Of a stretch of 64,000 nucleotides of DNA, positions 9,300 to 18,349 are shown piece after piece. Each line of letters starts with the position of its first letter. The first letter of the stretch is position 1. This DNA is from Gordonia hankookensis (GTDB lineage Bacteria; Actinomycetota; Actinomycetes; Mycobacteriales; Mycobacteriaceae). The translations under genes were made by a program, and so were the position numbers. The notes below the pieces were generated by a model that saw nothing but the letters and a program-made list of their open reading frames with translations, did no database searches and was not told the origin of the DNA. The stretch is taken from assembly GCF_014673215.1 (NCBI RefSeq), contig NZ_JACWMS010000002.1, positions 124,001 to 188,000 on the forward strand, in the 5' to 3' direction.

Positions 9300-10615
9300 A
9301 CGCACCGAGCATCTACGACGCGGGACCGCACGGTCTGTCGAACCGGCAGCTGCTCATCAGCGGCATCATCGCCATCGCGGTGATCGTGGCAGTTCTCGCG
9401 GCGATCGCACTCAAGTCGGGTGGCACCTTCACCCCGAAAGTACCGGTGACCGCCCAGCTCGCCGACGTCGGCGACGGTCTCCCGGTCAACTCCGACGTCA
9501 AGTACCGAGGTGTCATCGTGGGCACGGTCACCGGGGTGACACCGGCGATCACCGGCCCCGACAACACGGTCGACATCTCGATCGCACCCGACCGCGCGCC
9601 GCAGATACCTCGCACGGTGACCGCTCGCGTGGTGCCGAGCAATGTCTTCGCCGTGTCCTCGGTGCAGCTGATCGACAACGGCTCCGCGCCGGCGATCGCA
9701 TCCGGTGACGTGATCTCTCAGGACACCAACGCCTCGACGGTGCAATTCCAGACGGCGTTGTCCAAGCTGCGCGCCATCGTCTCCGCGACCGCACGCGCCG
9801 GGAGCGACCGCACGGTCGGCATGCTGGCTGCGGTGGCCACCGCCACCGATCGGCGGGGTTCCGACATCTCCCGCGCCGGTGCACAACTCGACCGCATCGT
9901 CGGCGAGCTCGACCGTGTCGTCGCGCCCGACGGAGGGCCGTCCACGCTGAGGTCACTCAGTTCGGCGGTCACCGGCCTGCGGAAGTCCGCACCCGATCTC
10001 CTCGACGCGTTGCACAGCTCGGTCGGACCCATGCAAACGGTCGCTCGCGAATCCGGGGCGCTCTCCGACCTTCTCGGCTCCGGCATCGCCACCACCGCGC
10101 GGGTCAACACGGCATTGGAGCGCAACACCGCCCAGATCATCCGAATCACCGGCCAGGCCGCCCCGGTTGCGTCGGTCGTGGCTGACGGCAGTGCCGGCTT
10201 CACCTCCATCGTCATGAACATCGGTGTCATCGCAGACAAATGGTTCTCGGACTTCTGGCCTGCGGGCCTGGCCAACGGGAGGGGCAAGTTCCTCTTCCAG
10301 TTCACCCCCCACAAGCTCTACACCCGCGCGGACTGCCCTCGGTACGGAAATCTGCAGGGCGCCAGCTGTTCCACTGCACCGAGCAGCGTGTCGCCGCCGG
10401 TCCTGAAAGGCAACGAGCGCAAGAGAGTCACCGCCGGATACCAGACGGCGAGCATGGGCGGCAACGTCGGTTCGGTCGGCAGCGCCGATGAACAGGCCAC
10501 GCTCGGCAAGCTCGTCGGTGGTGGCCCCAACAGCGCCAACACACTCATCCTCGGCCCCGTCGCCCGCGGCGAGTCCGTCACGGTGTCCCCCGACGTCCAG
10601 AAGGGGGCACCATGA
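9296..10615 (+). CDS. mceA: Mce family protein MceA
   Basis: The first of six Mce substrate-binding/tunnel subunits, 439 residues. An N-terminal signal anchor (about 19-45) is followed by the MlaD/Mce domain ('VTAQLADVGDGLPVNSDVKYRGVIVG'-type strands at about 57-80), a long helical coiled-coil region and a C-terminal tail with Cys residues. In known systems six different Mce chains form a hexameric periplasmic tube carrying lipids or sterols to the YrbE permease. ATG 9296 overlaps the yrbEB stop (ATGA). Confidence 0.92.
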   Translation: MNAPSIYDAGPHGLSNRQLLISGIIAIAVIVAVLAAIALKSGGTFTPKVPVTAQLADVGDGLPVNSDVKYRGVIVGTVTGVTPAITGPDNTVDISIAPDRAPQIPRTVTARVVPSNVFAVSSVQLIDNGSAPAIASGDVISQDTNASTVQFQTALSKLRAIVSATARAGSDRTVGMLAAVATATDRRGSDISRAGAQLDRIVGELDRVVAPDGGPSTLRSLSSAVTGLRKSAPDLLDALHSSVGPMQTVARESGALSDLLGSGIATTARVNTALERNTAQIIRITGQAAPVASVVADGSAGFTSIVMNIGVIADKWFSDFWPAGLANGRGKFLFQFTPHKLYTRADCPRYGNLQGASCSTAPSSVSPPVLKGNERKRVTAGYQTASMGGNVGSVGSADEQATLGKLVGGGPNSANTLILGPVARGESVTVSPDVQKGAP

Positions 10616-11646
10616 GCATCCGCAAGCCTCTCATCGGTTTGATTCTCTTCCTCCTCGTGTCGCTGGCATTGACCTCGACGGTCTACGTCACCCTTCAACG
10701 TGACGTCTCGGAGGACACGAAGAGCTACAGCGCGGTGTTCACCGACATCACGGGACTCAAGGCAGGCGACGACGTCCGCATGGCCGGGATCCGTGTCGGA
10801 CGGGTCGACTCGGTCGGTCTCGACGGGACCGCGGCACGCGTCTCGTTCCGAGTCGACTCCGATCAGGTCGTCGACGGGAGCACCAAGGCGTCGATCGTCT
10901 ACCAGAACATCGTCGGGCAACGTTACGTCGGCCTGTCTCGCGGAGAGTTCCCCCACCCCGCGCCGCTGAAAGGCGGCGAGATCCCCCTCGCACACACCGA
11001 GCCGTCCTTCGACATCTCCGCATTGCTGAACGGATTCGAACCCTTGTTCAGCGTCCTCGATCCGAAGCAGGTCGACAATGTCACCGAAGCCCTCATCCGG
11101 GCCCTGCAGGGAGATTCGTCATCCATCACCACCCTCGTCGCCGAGACGTCGTCCCTGGCCGAATCGGTCGCCGGACCCGATCAGGTGCTCGGCGACGTCA
11201 TCTCCAATCTGTCCCGCGTGGTCGGGACGTTTGCGGCCCAGCGCAGCAGTATCGACACCGTCCTCGTCAGCTCTCGCCGGATCTTCGAACAGATGTCTGC
11301 ACAACGTGATTCATTCATCGGCTCGCTCGACAAAACCGCGCAGGTCGCCGATCGGGCATCGACGCTCGCCCGTGGCGCGCTTCCCGAGGCGCAGCAGATG
11401 CTCTCGCGTCAGCCCGGATTCCTCGGCCACTTCCTCGCCAACAAAGACGAGTTCGGCTACCTCGGTTTCAATCTCCCACCGCTGCTGAAAGGCCTGGCAC
11501 GGGTCACACAGGCGGGCGCCTACATCGACACCTACCTGTGCAACTTCAACGTGACCCTGGTACCCGCGTTGAGCACGGTGATCCCGTCGATCGTCGCCCA
11601 TGCGACACCGGGTGGCCACGTCACACAATCCCCGATCTGCAGGTGA
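10612..11646 (+). CDS. mceB: Mce family protein MceB
   Basis: 344 residues. It has a short cytoplasmic N-terminus, a membrane anchor at about 7-25, an Mce domain including GLKAGDDVRMAGIRVG, a helical region, and a short tail with Cys residues (YLCNFN, PICR). The start overlaps the mceA stop by four bases. Second ring subunit of the predicted importer. Confidence 0.92.
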   Translation: MSIRKPLIGLILFLLVSLALTSTVYVTLQRDVSEDTKSYSAVFTDITGLKAGDDVRMAGIRVGRVDSVGLDGTAARVSFRVDSDQVVDGSTKASIVYQNIVGQRYVGLSRGEFPHPAPLKGGEIPLAHTEPSFDISALLNGFEPLFSVLDPKQVDNVTEALIRALQGDSSSITTLVAETSSLAESVAGPDQVLGDVISNLSRVVGTFAAQRSSIDTVLVSSRRIFEQMSAQRDSFIGSLDKTAQVADRASTLARGALPEAQQMLSRQPGFLGHFLANKDEFGYLGFNLPPLLKGLARVTQAGAYIDTYLCNFNVTLVPALSTVIPSIVAHATPGGHVTQSPICR

Positions 11647-11650
11647 GACG

Positions 11651-12700
11651 ATGAGATCCTTCACCCAGCGTGTCCGCAACTCGTTGTCCCAGCCCATCGA
11701 GAACTGGAACAAGGTGATCATCGGTGCCGTAGCACTGCTGGCCATCGTGGTGGTGGCCCTCGGGCTGATCAAGATCGGCTCCGCCGGCATCGGCAAGCAC
11801 TCGGTCCGGGCACAGTTCGCCCAGGCCGCAGGCCTCACGCCCGGCGATTCGGTCAGTGTCGCAGGCGTTCCGGTCGGCACGGTCAAGGACACCCGGCTCG
11901 ACCACACCTTCGTCACCGTGACGATGGAGGTCGGCGACGACGTTCCGTTGGGATCGGACACGCGAGCATCGATCAAGCTGACGACGCTGCTCGGCTCCCG
12001 GTACATCGAGCTCTCACCTGCCGGTCGCGGCTCGCTGTCCGACGATCTCATCCCCCTCTCCCACACGGCTGTCCCATACGACCTGCAACAGGTCATGCAA
12101 AACGCGACAACGACTTTCGAGCAGGTCGATGCCGAGAAGATCGGGACGTCGATGACCACGTTGTCGCGGCAGCTCGACGGCACCCCCGAGCTGGTCCCGC
12201 AAGTCCTCACCAACATCCAGAGTCTGTCGACGATCCTCGCCGATCGCCGGGGACAGATCGGTTCCCTGCTGACCAGCACCCAGAAACTCACCGCAGTCGT
12301 CCGCAGGCAAGAATCCGGTCTCGGCCAGCTCATGACTCAGGGCCGTGATCTGTTGCGTGCATTGCTGACCCGACAGGTGATGATCGATCGGCTCCTCAAC
12401 TCGACAACGGTGCTGGCCAATCAGCTCCGCCAGGTGGTCGTCGCCGACCGGTCGGGCCTCGACACCTTGGTCACCAACCTCGACGGCCTGCTGGACAGCC
12501 TTCGCCGCAACGACAATCTGCTGCGCAACACGCTGCAGATCCTTCCCGTCCCGGTCCGGAACTTCGCGAACGTCACCGGGACCGGCAACGAGACAGACTT
12601 CACCTCCCTGACGGGCCCGCTGATCGATTCGTGGATGTGTGCGATCTCCAAGCAGGCCGACCTCGCCAACCTCCCGCCCTACTTCAAGGACTGCCGATGA
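11651..12700 (+). CDS. mceC: Mce family protein MceC
   Basis: 349 residues with a membrane anchor at about 22-42 and an Mce domain (AAGLTPGDSVSVAGVPVG). A long alpha-helical part follows. ATG 11651 lies 4 bases after the mceB stop. The C-terminus ends YFKDCR, like other actinobacterial MceC proteins with a Cys near the end. Confidence 0.92.
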   Translation: MRSFTQRVRNSLSQPIENWNKVIIGAVALLAIVVVALGLIKIGSAGIGKHSVRAQFAQAAGLTPGDSVSVAGVPVGTVKDTRLDHTFVTVTMEVGDDVPLGSDTRASIKLTTLLGSRYIELSPAGRGSLSDDLIPLSHTAVPYDLQQVMQNATTTFEQVDAEKIGTSMTTLSRQLDGTPELVPQVLTNIQSLSTILADRRGQIGSLLTSTQKLTAVVRRQESGLGQLMTQGRDLLRALLTRQVMIDRLLNSTTVLANQLRQVVVADRSGLDTLVTNLDGLLDSLRRNDNLLRNTLQILPVPVRNFANVTGTGNETDFTSLTGPLIDSWMCAISKQADLANLPPYFKDCR

Positions 12701-13800
12701 CCCGGGGTCGAATCATCAAGGTGGCACTGCTGGCCGTGGCGGTCTTGCTGGTCGTCGGTGTCGCCCGGTCGTGCACCGACGACGACCACACGATCTCCGT
12801 CGTCGCGCAGTTCGACAACGCCTCCGGACTCTACGAGGGCAACGCGGTCGCAGTCCTCGGGATGCCGGTCGGCAAGGTCACCAAGATCACCCCGCACGCC
12901 GGATTCGTCGACGTGGCAATGGACATCAGTTCGGATACACCGGTTCCGGCCGACGCGTCCGCCGTGACGGTGTCGACGTCGGTACTGACCGATCGGCACG
13001 TGGAACTCACCCCCGTATATCAGGGCGGCCCCCGACTCCAGGACAACGCCCACCTGGGCCTGACCAGGACCAGGACCCCGGTCGAGGTCGACCGGATGCT
13101 GGCCATGGCCGACAAACTGTCCGTCCAACTACAGGGCGACAATCGCGGTGGCGGACCGGTCGCCGACCTGCTGAACGTAAGTGCGGCGATGACGTCGGGG
13201 AACGGGCCGGACATCCGGTCGGCCCTGGGCTCGCTGTCTCGTGCGCTGGCGATGGGCTCCGATCACGGAGAGCAGACTCGTAACGCCATCACCGACATCG
13301 TCGACGACATGTCGTCGCTCTCGGCAACCGCAGCCCGAAACGACTCCACCATCCGCGAATTCGGATCGTCGGTCCAGAAGATGTCGGACCTGTTCGCCGA
13401 CCAGAACATCGGCTGGGGCACCACCGGCGCCAAGATCAACGCGGTCCTCGGCGAGGCCACCGACCTCATGCAGAAGCGTCGCAACGACGTCGCGGACACG
13501 GTCTCAGGCGCAACGACCGTCACACGCGCGCTCGCGGACTACCGGAGATCGTTGTCGGAGTTCCTCGACGTCGCGCCGCTGGTGATGGACAACGCGTACA
13601 ACACGATCGACCAGAAGGCAGGCATCGCCCGGGTCCATGCCCAACTCGAGAAGGTCTTCTTCGACGGACGACTCGTCAAGGAGGTCTGCAACGTTCTCGG
13701 AATGCGTCAACTCGGCTGTTCGACGGGAACTCTGCGCGACTTCGGGCCCGACTTCGGCATGGACGGGATGCTCGAAGCGATGGCGGGAAAGCCGCAATGA
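12697..13800 (+). CDS. mceD: Mce family protein MceD
   Basis: 367 residues. The N-terminal membrane anchor is at about 5-24, followed by an Mce domain (GLYEGNAVAVLGMPVGKV) and helical segments rich in Asp and Ser. ATG 12697 overlaps the mceC stop (ATGA), and its own stop overlaps mceE in the same way. Confidence 0.92.
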   Translation: MTRGRIIKVALLAVAVLLVVGVARSCTDDDHTISVVAQFDNASGLYEGNAVAVLGMPVGKVTKITPHAGFVDVAMDISSDTPVPADASAVTVSTSVLTDRHVELTPVYQGGPRLQDNAHLGLTRTRTPVEVDRMLAMADKLSVQLQGDNRGGGPVADLLNVSAAMTSGNGPDIRSALGSLSRALAMGSDHGEQTRNAITDIVDDMSSLSATAARNDSTIREFGSSVQKMSDLFADQNIGWGTTGAKINAVLGEATDLMQKRRNDVADTVSGATTVTRALADYRRSLSEFLDVAPLVMDNAYNTIDQKAGIARVHAQLEKVFFDGRLVKEVCNVLGMRQLGCSTGTLRDFGPDFGMDGMLEAMAGKPQ

Positions 13801-14900
13801 GGTACTCGACGATCGTCCGGCTGTTGGTGGCAGCACTCTGCATGTGCACGCTCGCCGGCTGCGGCGTCGGCCTCGCCGACCTCCCGTTGCCCAAGAAGGG
13901 GACCGAATCGGGCGCGACCTATACGCTGCACGCCGAGTTCGCGAACGCGCTGAACCTTCCCGAGGAGGCGAAGGTCAAACTCAATGGCGCGGACGTGGGT
14001 TCGGTCCAGAGTATGTCCGTGCGCGACTACGTCGCCGTGGTGACCATGCACGTCGCGGACGAGGTGAAGCTGCCACGCGGCACCCGAGCCGAACTGCGCT
14101 CGGCCACTCCGCTCGGCGACGTCTTCGTCGCGCTGCAACCGCCGAAACCGCTCACGACAGACACCGCCGACCTCGGCGACGGTGACACGATCTCGCTGCG
14201 CGACACCGGCGCCGCGACCACCGTCGAGGAGATCCTCTCCACCTCGGCGCTGCTGGTGAACGGGGGCGTCTTGCGCGACCTGACGAAGATCGTCAACGGC
14301 CTGGGGCGAACCGTGGGCAATCGTGGTGACCAGTTGTCGGACCTCATCGCACGATCGACCCGGTTGATCTCCGCGCTGTCCGCACGATCGGGCGACATCC
14401 GTAATGCGCTGCGCCAGACCGACGCTCTGGTCTCCACCCTGTCGGCGCAGCAGAAGACGGTCAACGATTCGCTCGCCGCCGGCGGACCCGCCCTCGACGT
14501 CATCTCGTCGAACGCGGATCAGATCCTGACCCTGGTCGATCAGATCGGACAGATCAGCACACAGCTGTCGCGCTATCCGTCGATCGCCACCGGCAAGACA
14601 CAGAATCTGATGGCCAACCTCAACACTCTGTCGAAGGGACTCAACGACGCCGCGACGGCACCCGGGGCAGACCTGACCAAGATGAACTCGTTGCTCGCCC
14701 CGGTCATCAAGATCACGAATTCCACAGCGGCGCACGTCAATGCCGACCTGGAGGACCTGTCCATCGGTGCGTTGGCCGACCCCCGACACCGGGCCGACCC
14801 GGGGGCCCGACTACCCGACGTCACCGATGTCGGGAACTTCGTCGGGACCATCACGTACACCCTGGAGAAGCTGCGCAAGAAGCTGGAGCCGCCGCGATGA
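13797..14900 (+). CDS. mceE: Mce family lipoprotein MceE
   Basis: 367 residues with a lipoprotein signal: a hydrophobic stretch ending in the lipobox L-A-G-C at Cys22. MceE (LprK-like) is the lipidated member of the Mce hexamer. The Mce domain follows (about residues 40-120), then the helical region. ATGA overlaps at both ends show strict translational coupling. Confidence 0.93.
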   Translation: MRYSTIVRLLVAALCMCTLAGCGVGLADLPLPKKGTESGATYTLHAEFANALNLPEEAKVKLNGADVGSVQSMSVRDYVAVVTMHVADEVKLPRGTRAELRSATPLGDVFVALQPPKPLTTDTADLGDGDTISLRDTGAATTVEEILSTSALLVNGGVLRDLTKIVNGLGRTVGNRGDQLSDLIARSTRLISALSARSGDIRNALRQTDALVSTLSAQQKTVNDSLAAGGPALDVISSNADQILTLVDQIGQISTQLSRYPSIATGKTQNLMANLNTLSKGLNDAATAPGADLTKMNSLLAPVIKITNSTAAHVNADLEDLSIGALADPRHRADPGARLPDVTDVGNFVGTITYTLEKLRKKLEPPR

Positions 14901-16210
14901 CGTCGACAACCGAAGGCACGTCATTCGCGACACCGGCCACCTCGGCCTTCCGCACCGGCTTCCTGGAGGTCCCGGCTCGCGGCATCGTGTCGGCCACCCG
15001 CCGGGGCCGGCGACATCGACTCGGATTGTCCGCCATCGGGCTGTTCGTCGTACTCATCCTGGGCATCGGGTATCTCGTGTTCGGCGTCTTCCACAGCTCG
15101 CCCGCAGCTTCTCCGATCGTGGTCCGCGTGCAGCTCAAGGAATCCGGTGGGCTGCTCGCCGGCCAGAACGTCACACTCCGCGGCGTTCCGGTCGGCCGGG
15201 TGCGGCAGGTGGACCTCACCCGCGACGGTGTCGTCGCGCAGGCCGAGATCGACTCGAGCGTCCAGATCCCGGTGCAGGGCGAGGTCCGTGTGGCAGGCCT
15301 GTCGCTGGCGGGCGAACAGTATCTCGACTTCCGTCCGACCACGTCGTCCGGTCCGTTCCTCGCCGACGGGACGGTGATCTCGGCGGACCAGACCACCACC
15401 CCGGTCCCGCTCGCGAATGTCCTCGACGATCTCAGCGGCACGCTCGAGCAGATCGACCCGGAGAAGTTGCGGACCATCACGCATGAACTCGGCGTCTCGT
15501 CGCAGGGTTCGGAGAGGCTCGCCGACATCATCGACGGCGGGACGTTCCTGATCTCCACCCTCGATTCCGTTCTGCCTCAGACGGTGAGCCTGCTGAAGAC
15601 GAGTCGCACCGTGTTGACCACCCTTGGCCAGGGAGCACCGGCCCTCACCGAGACGTCCAAGGATCTCAGCCATCTGATGGCAGGCGCGGCGCGAAAGCAG
15701 AACGGCTACCGCACGCTGCTGGCCCGCACCCCGGCGGCGCTGAAGGCCACCGATGCCATCATCGCCGACAACGCGCCCACGATGGTGCAACTCCTCGGCA
15801 ATCTCGCGACCGTGACGCAGATGGCCTACGTGCGTATCCCGGCTCTCAACGAATTCTTCTTCCCCAAGGATCGGGACGGGTCCACCCTCGGCGCACTGAG
15901 CACCACCATGCGCGACGGGGGCATCTGGGCCGCGGTGAACATCTATCCGCGCAACACGTGTGATTACGGGCTGCCGCGCCTGCCACCGTCACAGCCCGAT
16001 CACCCGGAACCCTATCTGTACACGTACTGCAACAACCCCGATCCGTCGGTCCTGATCCGGGGTGCCCGGAATGCGCCCCGGCCGCCCGGCGACGACACCG
16101 CGGGTCCGCCACCCGGCGCCGCACCCGACGCCCGATCGAGCCCCTCACCGACTGGGCCGCAATCGATTCCGCTGCCCTTCGCCGGACCCGCATTACCGTC
16201 CACACCCTGA
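14897..16210 (+). CDS. mceF: Mce family protein MceF
   Basis: 437 residues. About 45 cytoplasmic residues precede the membrane anchor, followed by the Mce domain (GGLLAGQNVTLRGVPVG), a helical region, and a C-terminal Pro-rich tail. The tail begins after IRGARNAPRP, a motif echoed as VRGARNIPC in the second MceF of this window. Last ring subunit; the Mce-associated gene follows after 29 bases. Confidence 0.92.
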   Translation: MTSTTEGTSFATPATSAFRTGFLEVPARGIVSATRRGRRHRLGLSAIGLFVVLILGIGYLVFGVFHSSPAASPIVVRVQLKESGGLLAGQNVTLRGVPVGRVRQVDLTRDGVVAQAEIDSSVQIPVQGEVRVAGLSLAGEQYLDFRPTTSSGPFLADGTVISADQTTTPVPLANVLDDLSGTLEQIDPEKLRTITHELGVSSQGSERLADIIDGGTFLISTLDSVLPQTVSLLKTSRTVLTTLGQGAPALTETSKDLSHLMAGAARKQNGYRTLLARTPAALKATDAIIADNAPTMVQLLGNLATVTQMAYVRIPALNEFFFPKDRDGSTLGALSTTMRDGGIWAAVNIYPRNTCDYGLPRLPPSQPDHPEPYLYTYCNNPDPSVLIRGARNAPRPPGDDTAGPPPGAAPDARSSPSPTGPQSIPLPFAGPALPSTP

Positions 16211-16239
16211 CCACCGGAAGATCGATCGAAAGGACAATC

Positions 16240-17025
16240 GTGAACTCCACGACGACCAAGGCACCGAACAAGTCCTCGTCTGTGCGTCCGCCGTCCGCAC
16301 GATCCACGGCGAAGCGGATCGCAGGCGCAGCGCCGTCGGTGCGCCGCGAGAAGTCCCCCGAGTCGCCGAGCGAGCCCGCGACCGCCTCACCGCCCGACGA
16401 CGACGTCGTCGTGGCGGATCCGGCACAGGTCACCTCCGATCCGCCGGAGGTCACCGCAGGCGACGAAGCGGTCGCCTCCGATCACGAGGAAGAATCCGCC
16501 GCATCCCCGACGCGTCGTGCGCGGGTCCGGGCGGCCCTCACCGGCCGCCGAACCCGCCGGGTCGTCGCCGTCGTCGTCACTCTGGTCGCCATCGTCGGGG
16601 TGGCACTTGCCGGTTGGTTCGGCATGGAGTGGAAGCAGTCTCGCGACGTCGACAACGCCGCCATGGCCGCGAAGTCGGTCGCCGAGCAGTACGCGGTGTC
16701 CCTGACCAGCGTCAGCGCCGACAGCGTCGACAAGGATTTCGCCACCGTCCTCGGCGGCGCCACCGGCGGATTCAAGGACATGTACGCGAAGTCGAGTGCG
16801 CAGTTGCGTCAGCTGCTCGTCGACAACAAGGCGGACGCGCAGGGAAAGGTGATCGCATCCGGCATCCAGTCGGCGACCACCGACAAGGTGGTGGTGCTCC
16901 TGTTCATCGACCAGACGGTGCGTAACGCGTCCACTCCCGAGCCGCGGATCGACCGCAGCCGTGTGGTGATGACGATGGACAAGGTCGGTGACCGATGGCT
17001 CGCGTCCAAGGTCGATCTGCCGTGA
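16240..17025 (+). CDS. Mce-associated membrane protein
   Basis: 261 residues: an acidic, Pro/Ser-rich cytoplasmic part (1-107), one membrane segment at about 108-128, and an NTF2-like outer domain of about 130 residues. This is the architecture of Mas/Rv0177-type proteins thought to stabilise Mce complexes. GTG 16240 has a GAAAGGA ribosome site. Most mce operons carry two or more such genes; this one has a single copy. Confidence 0.85.
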   Translation: MNSTTTKAPNKSSSVRPPSARSTAKRIAGAAPSVRREKSPESPSEPATASPPDDDVVVADPAQVTSDPPEVTAGDEAVASDHEEESAASPTRRARVRAALTGRRTRRVVAVVVTLVAIVGVALAGWFGMEWKQSRDVDNAAMAAKSVAEQYAVSLTSVSADSVDKDFATVLGGATGGFKDMYAKSSAQLRQLLVDNKADAQGKVIASGIQSATTDKVVVLLFIDQTVRNASTPEPRIDRSRVVMTMDKVGDRWLASKVDLP

Positions 17026-17080
17026 TCATCCGCGACTGACCCTGCGTGGGTGGAACGGTCGACGCGAACCTGCGGATGTC

Positions 17081-17086
17081 TACGCT
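17081..17086 (+). promoter_or_regulatory. -10 box of leaderless fRMsr gene
   Basis: TACGCT followed by six bases and the ATG at 17093, with no ribosome-binding site. It suggests that this gene has its own leaderless promoter and is not simply the tail of the mce operon. Confidence 0.5.
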
Positions 17087-17092
17087 GAGTTC

Positions 17093-17575
17093 ATGAGCTT
17101 CGACATCCCTGCCCTCACGGGGTCGATCGACGCGCGATACGACGAACTCGTCGAGGTGGCCCGCGCGTTGGTGGCCGACGAATCCGACCTGGTCGCGAAT
17201 GCCGCCAATCTGTCGGCGCTGGTGTTCCATTCGCTTCCCGAACTCAACTGGGCCGGGTTCTACTTCTACGACGGCAGCGAACTCGTCGTCGGCCCGTTCC
17301 AGGGGCGGCCGGCATGTGTGCGCATCGCGCTCGATCGCGGAGTGTGCGGGGCCGCGGCACGAACGCGCACCACGCAGCGCGTCGCCGACGTCCACGCGGT
17401 CCCCGACCACATCGCCTGTGATGCGGCCAGTCGCTCCGAGCTGGTGATACCGCTGATCGGGACGGAACTGATCGGGGTGTTCGATCTCGACAGCCCGGTC
17501 CCCGATCGATTCGGCCTCGCCGACCAACGAGGTCTCGAGGCGATCGCGCAGGTCCTCGTCGACTCCCAGCGGTGA
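17093..17575 (+). CDS. msrC: free methionine-(R)-sulfoxide reductase (GAF domain)
   Basis: A 160-residue single-GAF-domain enzyme that reduces free methionine-(R)-sulfoxide. The three catalytic cysteines are present as C75, C85 and C109. Their spacing (10 and 24) equals that of E. coli fRMsr (C84, C94, C118), which is strong support. The flanking motifs (RPACVRI, RGVCGAA, HIACDAAS) also fit. The upstream frame is open for 35 codons, but ATG 17093 gives the family length and a leaderless promoter. Convergent with cysQ, 3 bases apart. Confidence 0.92.
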   Translation: MSFDIPALTGSIDARYDELVEVARALVADESDLVANAANLSALVFHSLPELNWAGFYFYDGSELVVGPFQGRPACVRIALDRGVCGAAARTRTTQRVADVHAVPDHIACDAASRSELVIPLIGTELIGVFDLDSPVPDRFGLADQRGLEAIAQVLVDSQR

Positions 17576-17578
17576 GGC

Positions 17579-18340
17579 TCAGGCGTCGGCAGAGGTGATC
17601 CCGATGATCGCGTCCCTCAGCTCCGGCCGGCAGATCACCAGGTCGGGCAGGTAGGTGTCGTCGCGGTTGTAGACGAGCTCCGAGCCGTCGATCCGACCGC
17701 ACCACAGGCCTTTCGCCTGGGCGACCGCAACGGGTGCTGCCGAATCCCACTCGTACTGGCCGCCCGCGTGCACGTAGGCGGCGGCCTCGCCCCGGACGAC
17801 CGCCATGGCCTTGGCACCGGCAGATCCCATCGCCAGCACCTCGCCGCCGATGGCGTCGGCGACCGACGCGGAGAAGGCCGGCGGACGAGAAGCGCTCACC
17901 ACCACGCGCGGCCGATCCCCCGCGGGCACCGCCGCGAGTCCGCCGGTCGGAGTGACCGGTTCGGTGTCGTCGAGATAGGTGACGCCGAGGGCCGGGAGTG
18001 CCACCGCACCCGCGATCAAACCGTCGGTCGCCGACCACAGCGCGACGTGGACCGCCCAGTCGGTGCGACCTTCGGTGCCGTATTCCCTTGTGCCGTCGAC
18101 CGGATCGACGATCCAGACCCGCGGTGCGGTCAATCTCTGCTTGTCGTCGGCTGATTCCTCGGAGAGCACCGCGTCATCCGGCCGCTCGGCCCTCAGTCGC
18201 GCCAGGATGAACTCGTCGGACCGGAGATCGCCTGCCTTGCCGAGCTCCTTTCCTGCCAGCCCGCTGGTGGCACGGATCTCGACGAGCAGTTCTCCTGCGG
18301 CGGTGGCCAGATCACCGGCGAGCACACGATCGGTGGACAA
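17579..18340 (-). CDS. cysQ: 3'(2'),5'-bisphosphate nucleotidase CysQ
   Basis: 253 residues of the inositol-monophosphatase fold. Metal-binding motifs are S-E-E at 60-62 and WIVDPVDGT at 76-84, and a C-terminal WDSAAP motif is present. CysQ removes the 3'-phosphate of PAP/PAPS, clearing the by-product of sulfate activation and sulfotransfer. It lies 9 bases downstream of cysNC, as the last gene of cysD-cysNC-cysQ, which supports the assignment over a generic inositol phosphatase. Confidence 0.9.
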   Translation of the reverse strand: MSTDRVLAGDLATAAGELLVEIRATSGLAGKELGKAGDLRSDEFILARLRAERPDDAVLSEESADDKQRLTAPRVWIVDPVDGTREYGTEGRTDWAVHVALWSATDGLIAGAVALPALGVTYLDDTEPVTPTGGLAAVPAGDRPRVVVSASRPPAFSASVADAIGGEVLAMGSAGAKAMAVVRGEAAAYVHAGGQYEWDSAAPVAVAQAKGLWCGRIDGSELVYNRDDTYLPDLVICRPELRDAIIGITSADA

Positions 18341-18349
18341 GACGCTCTC

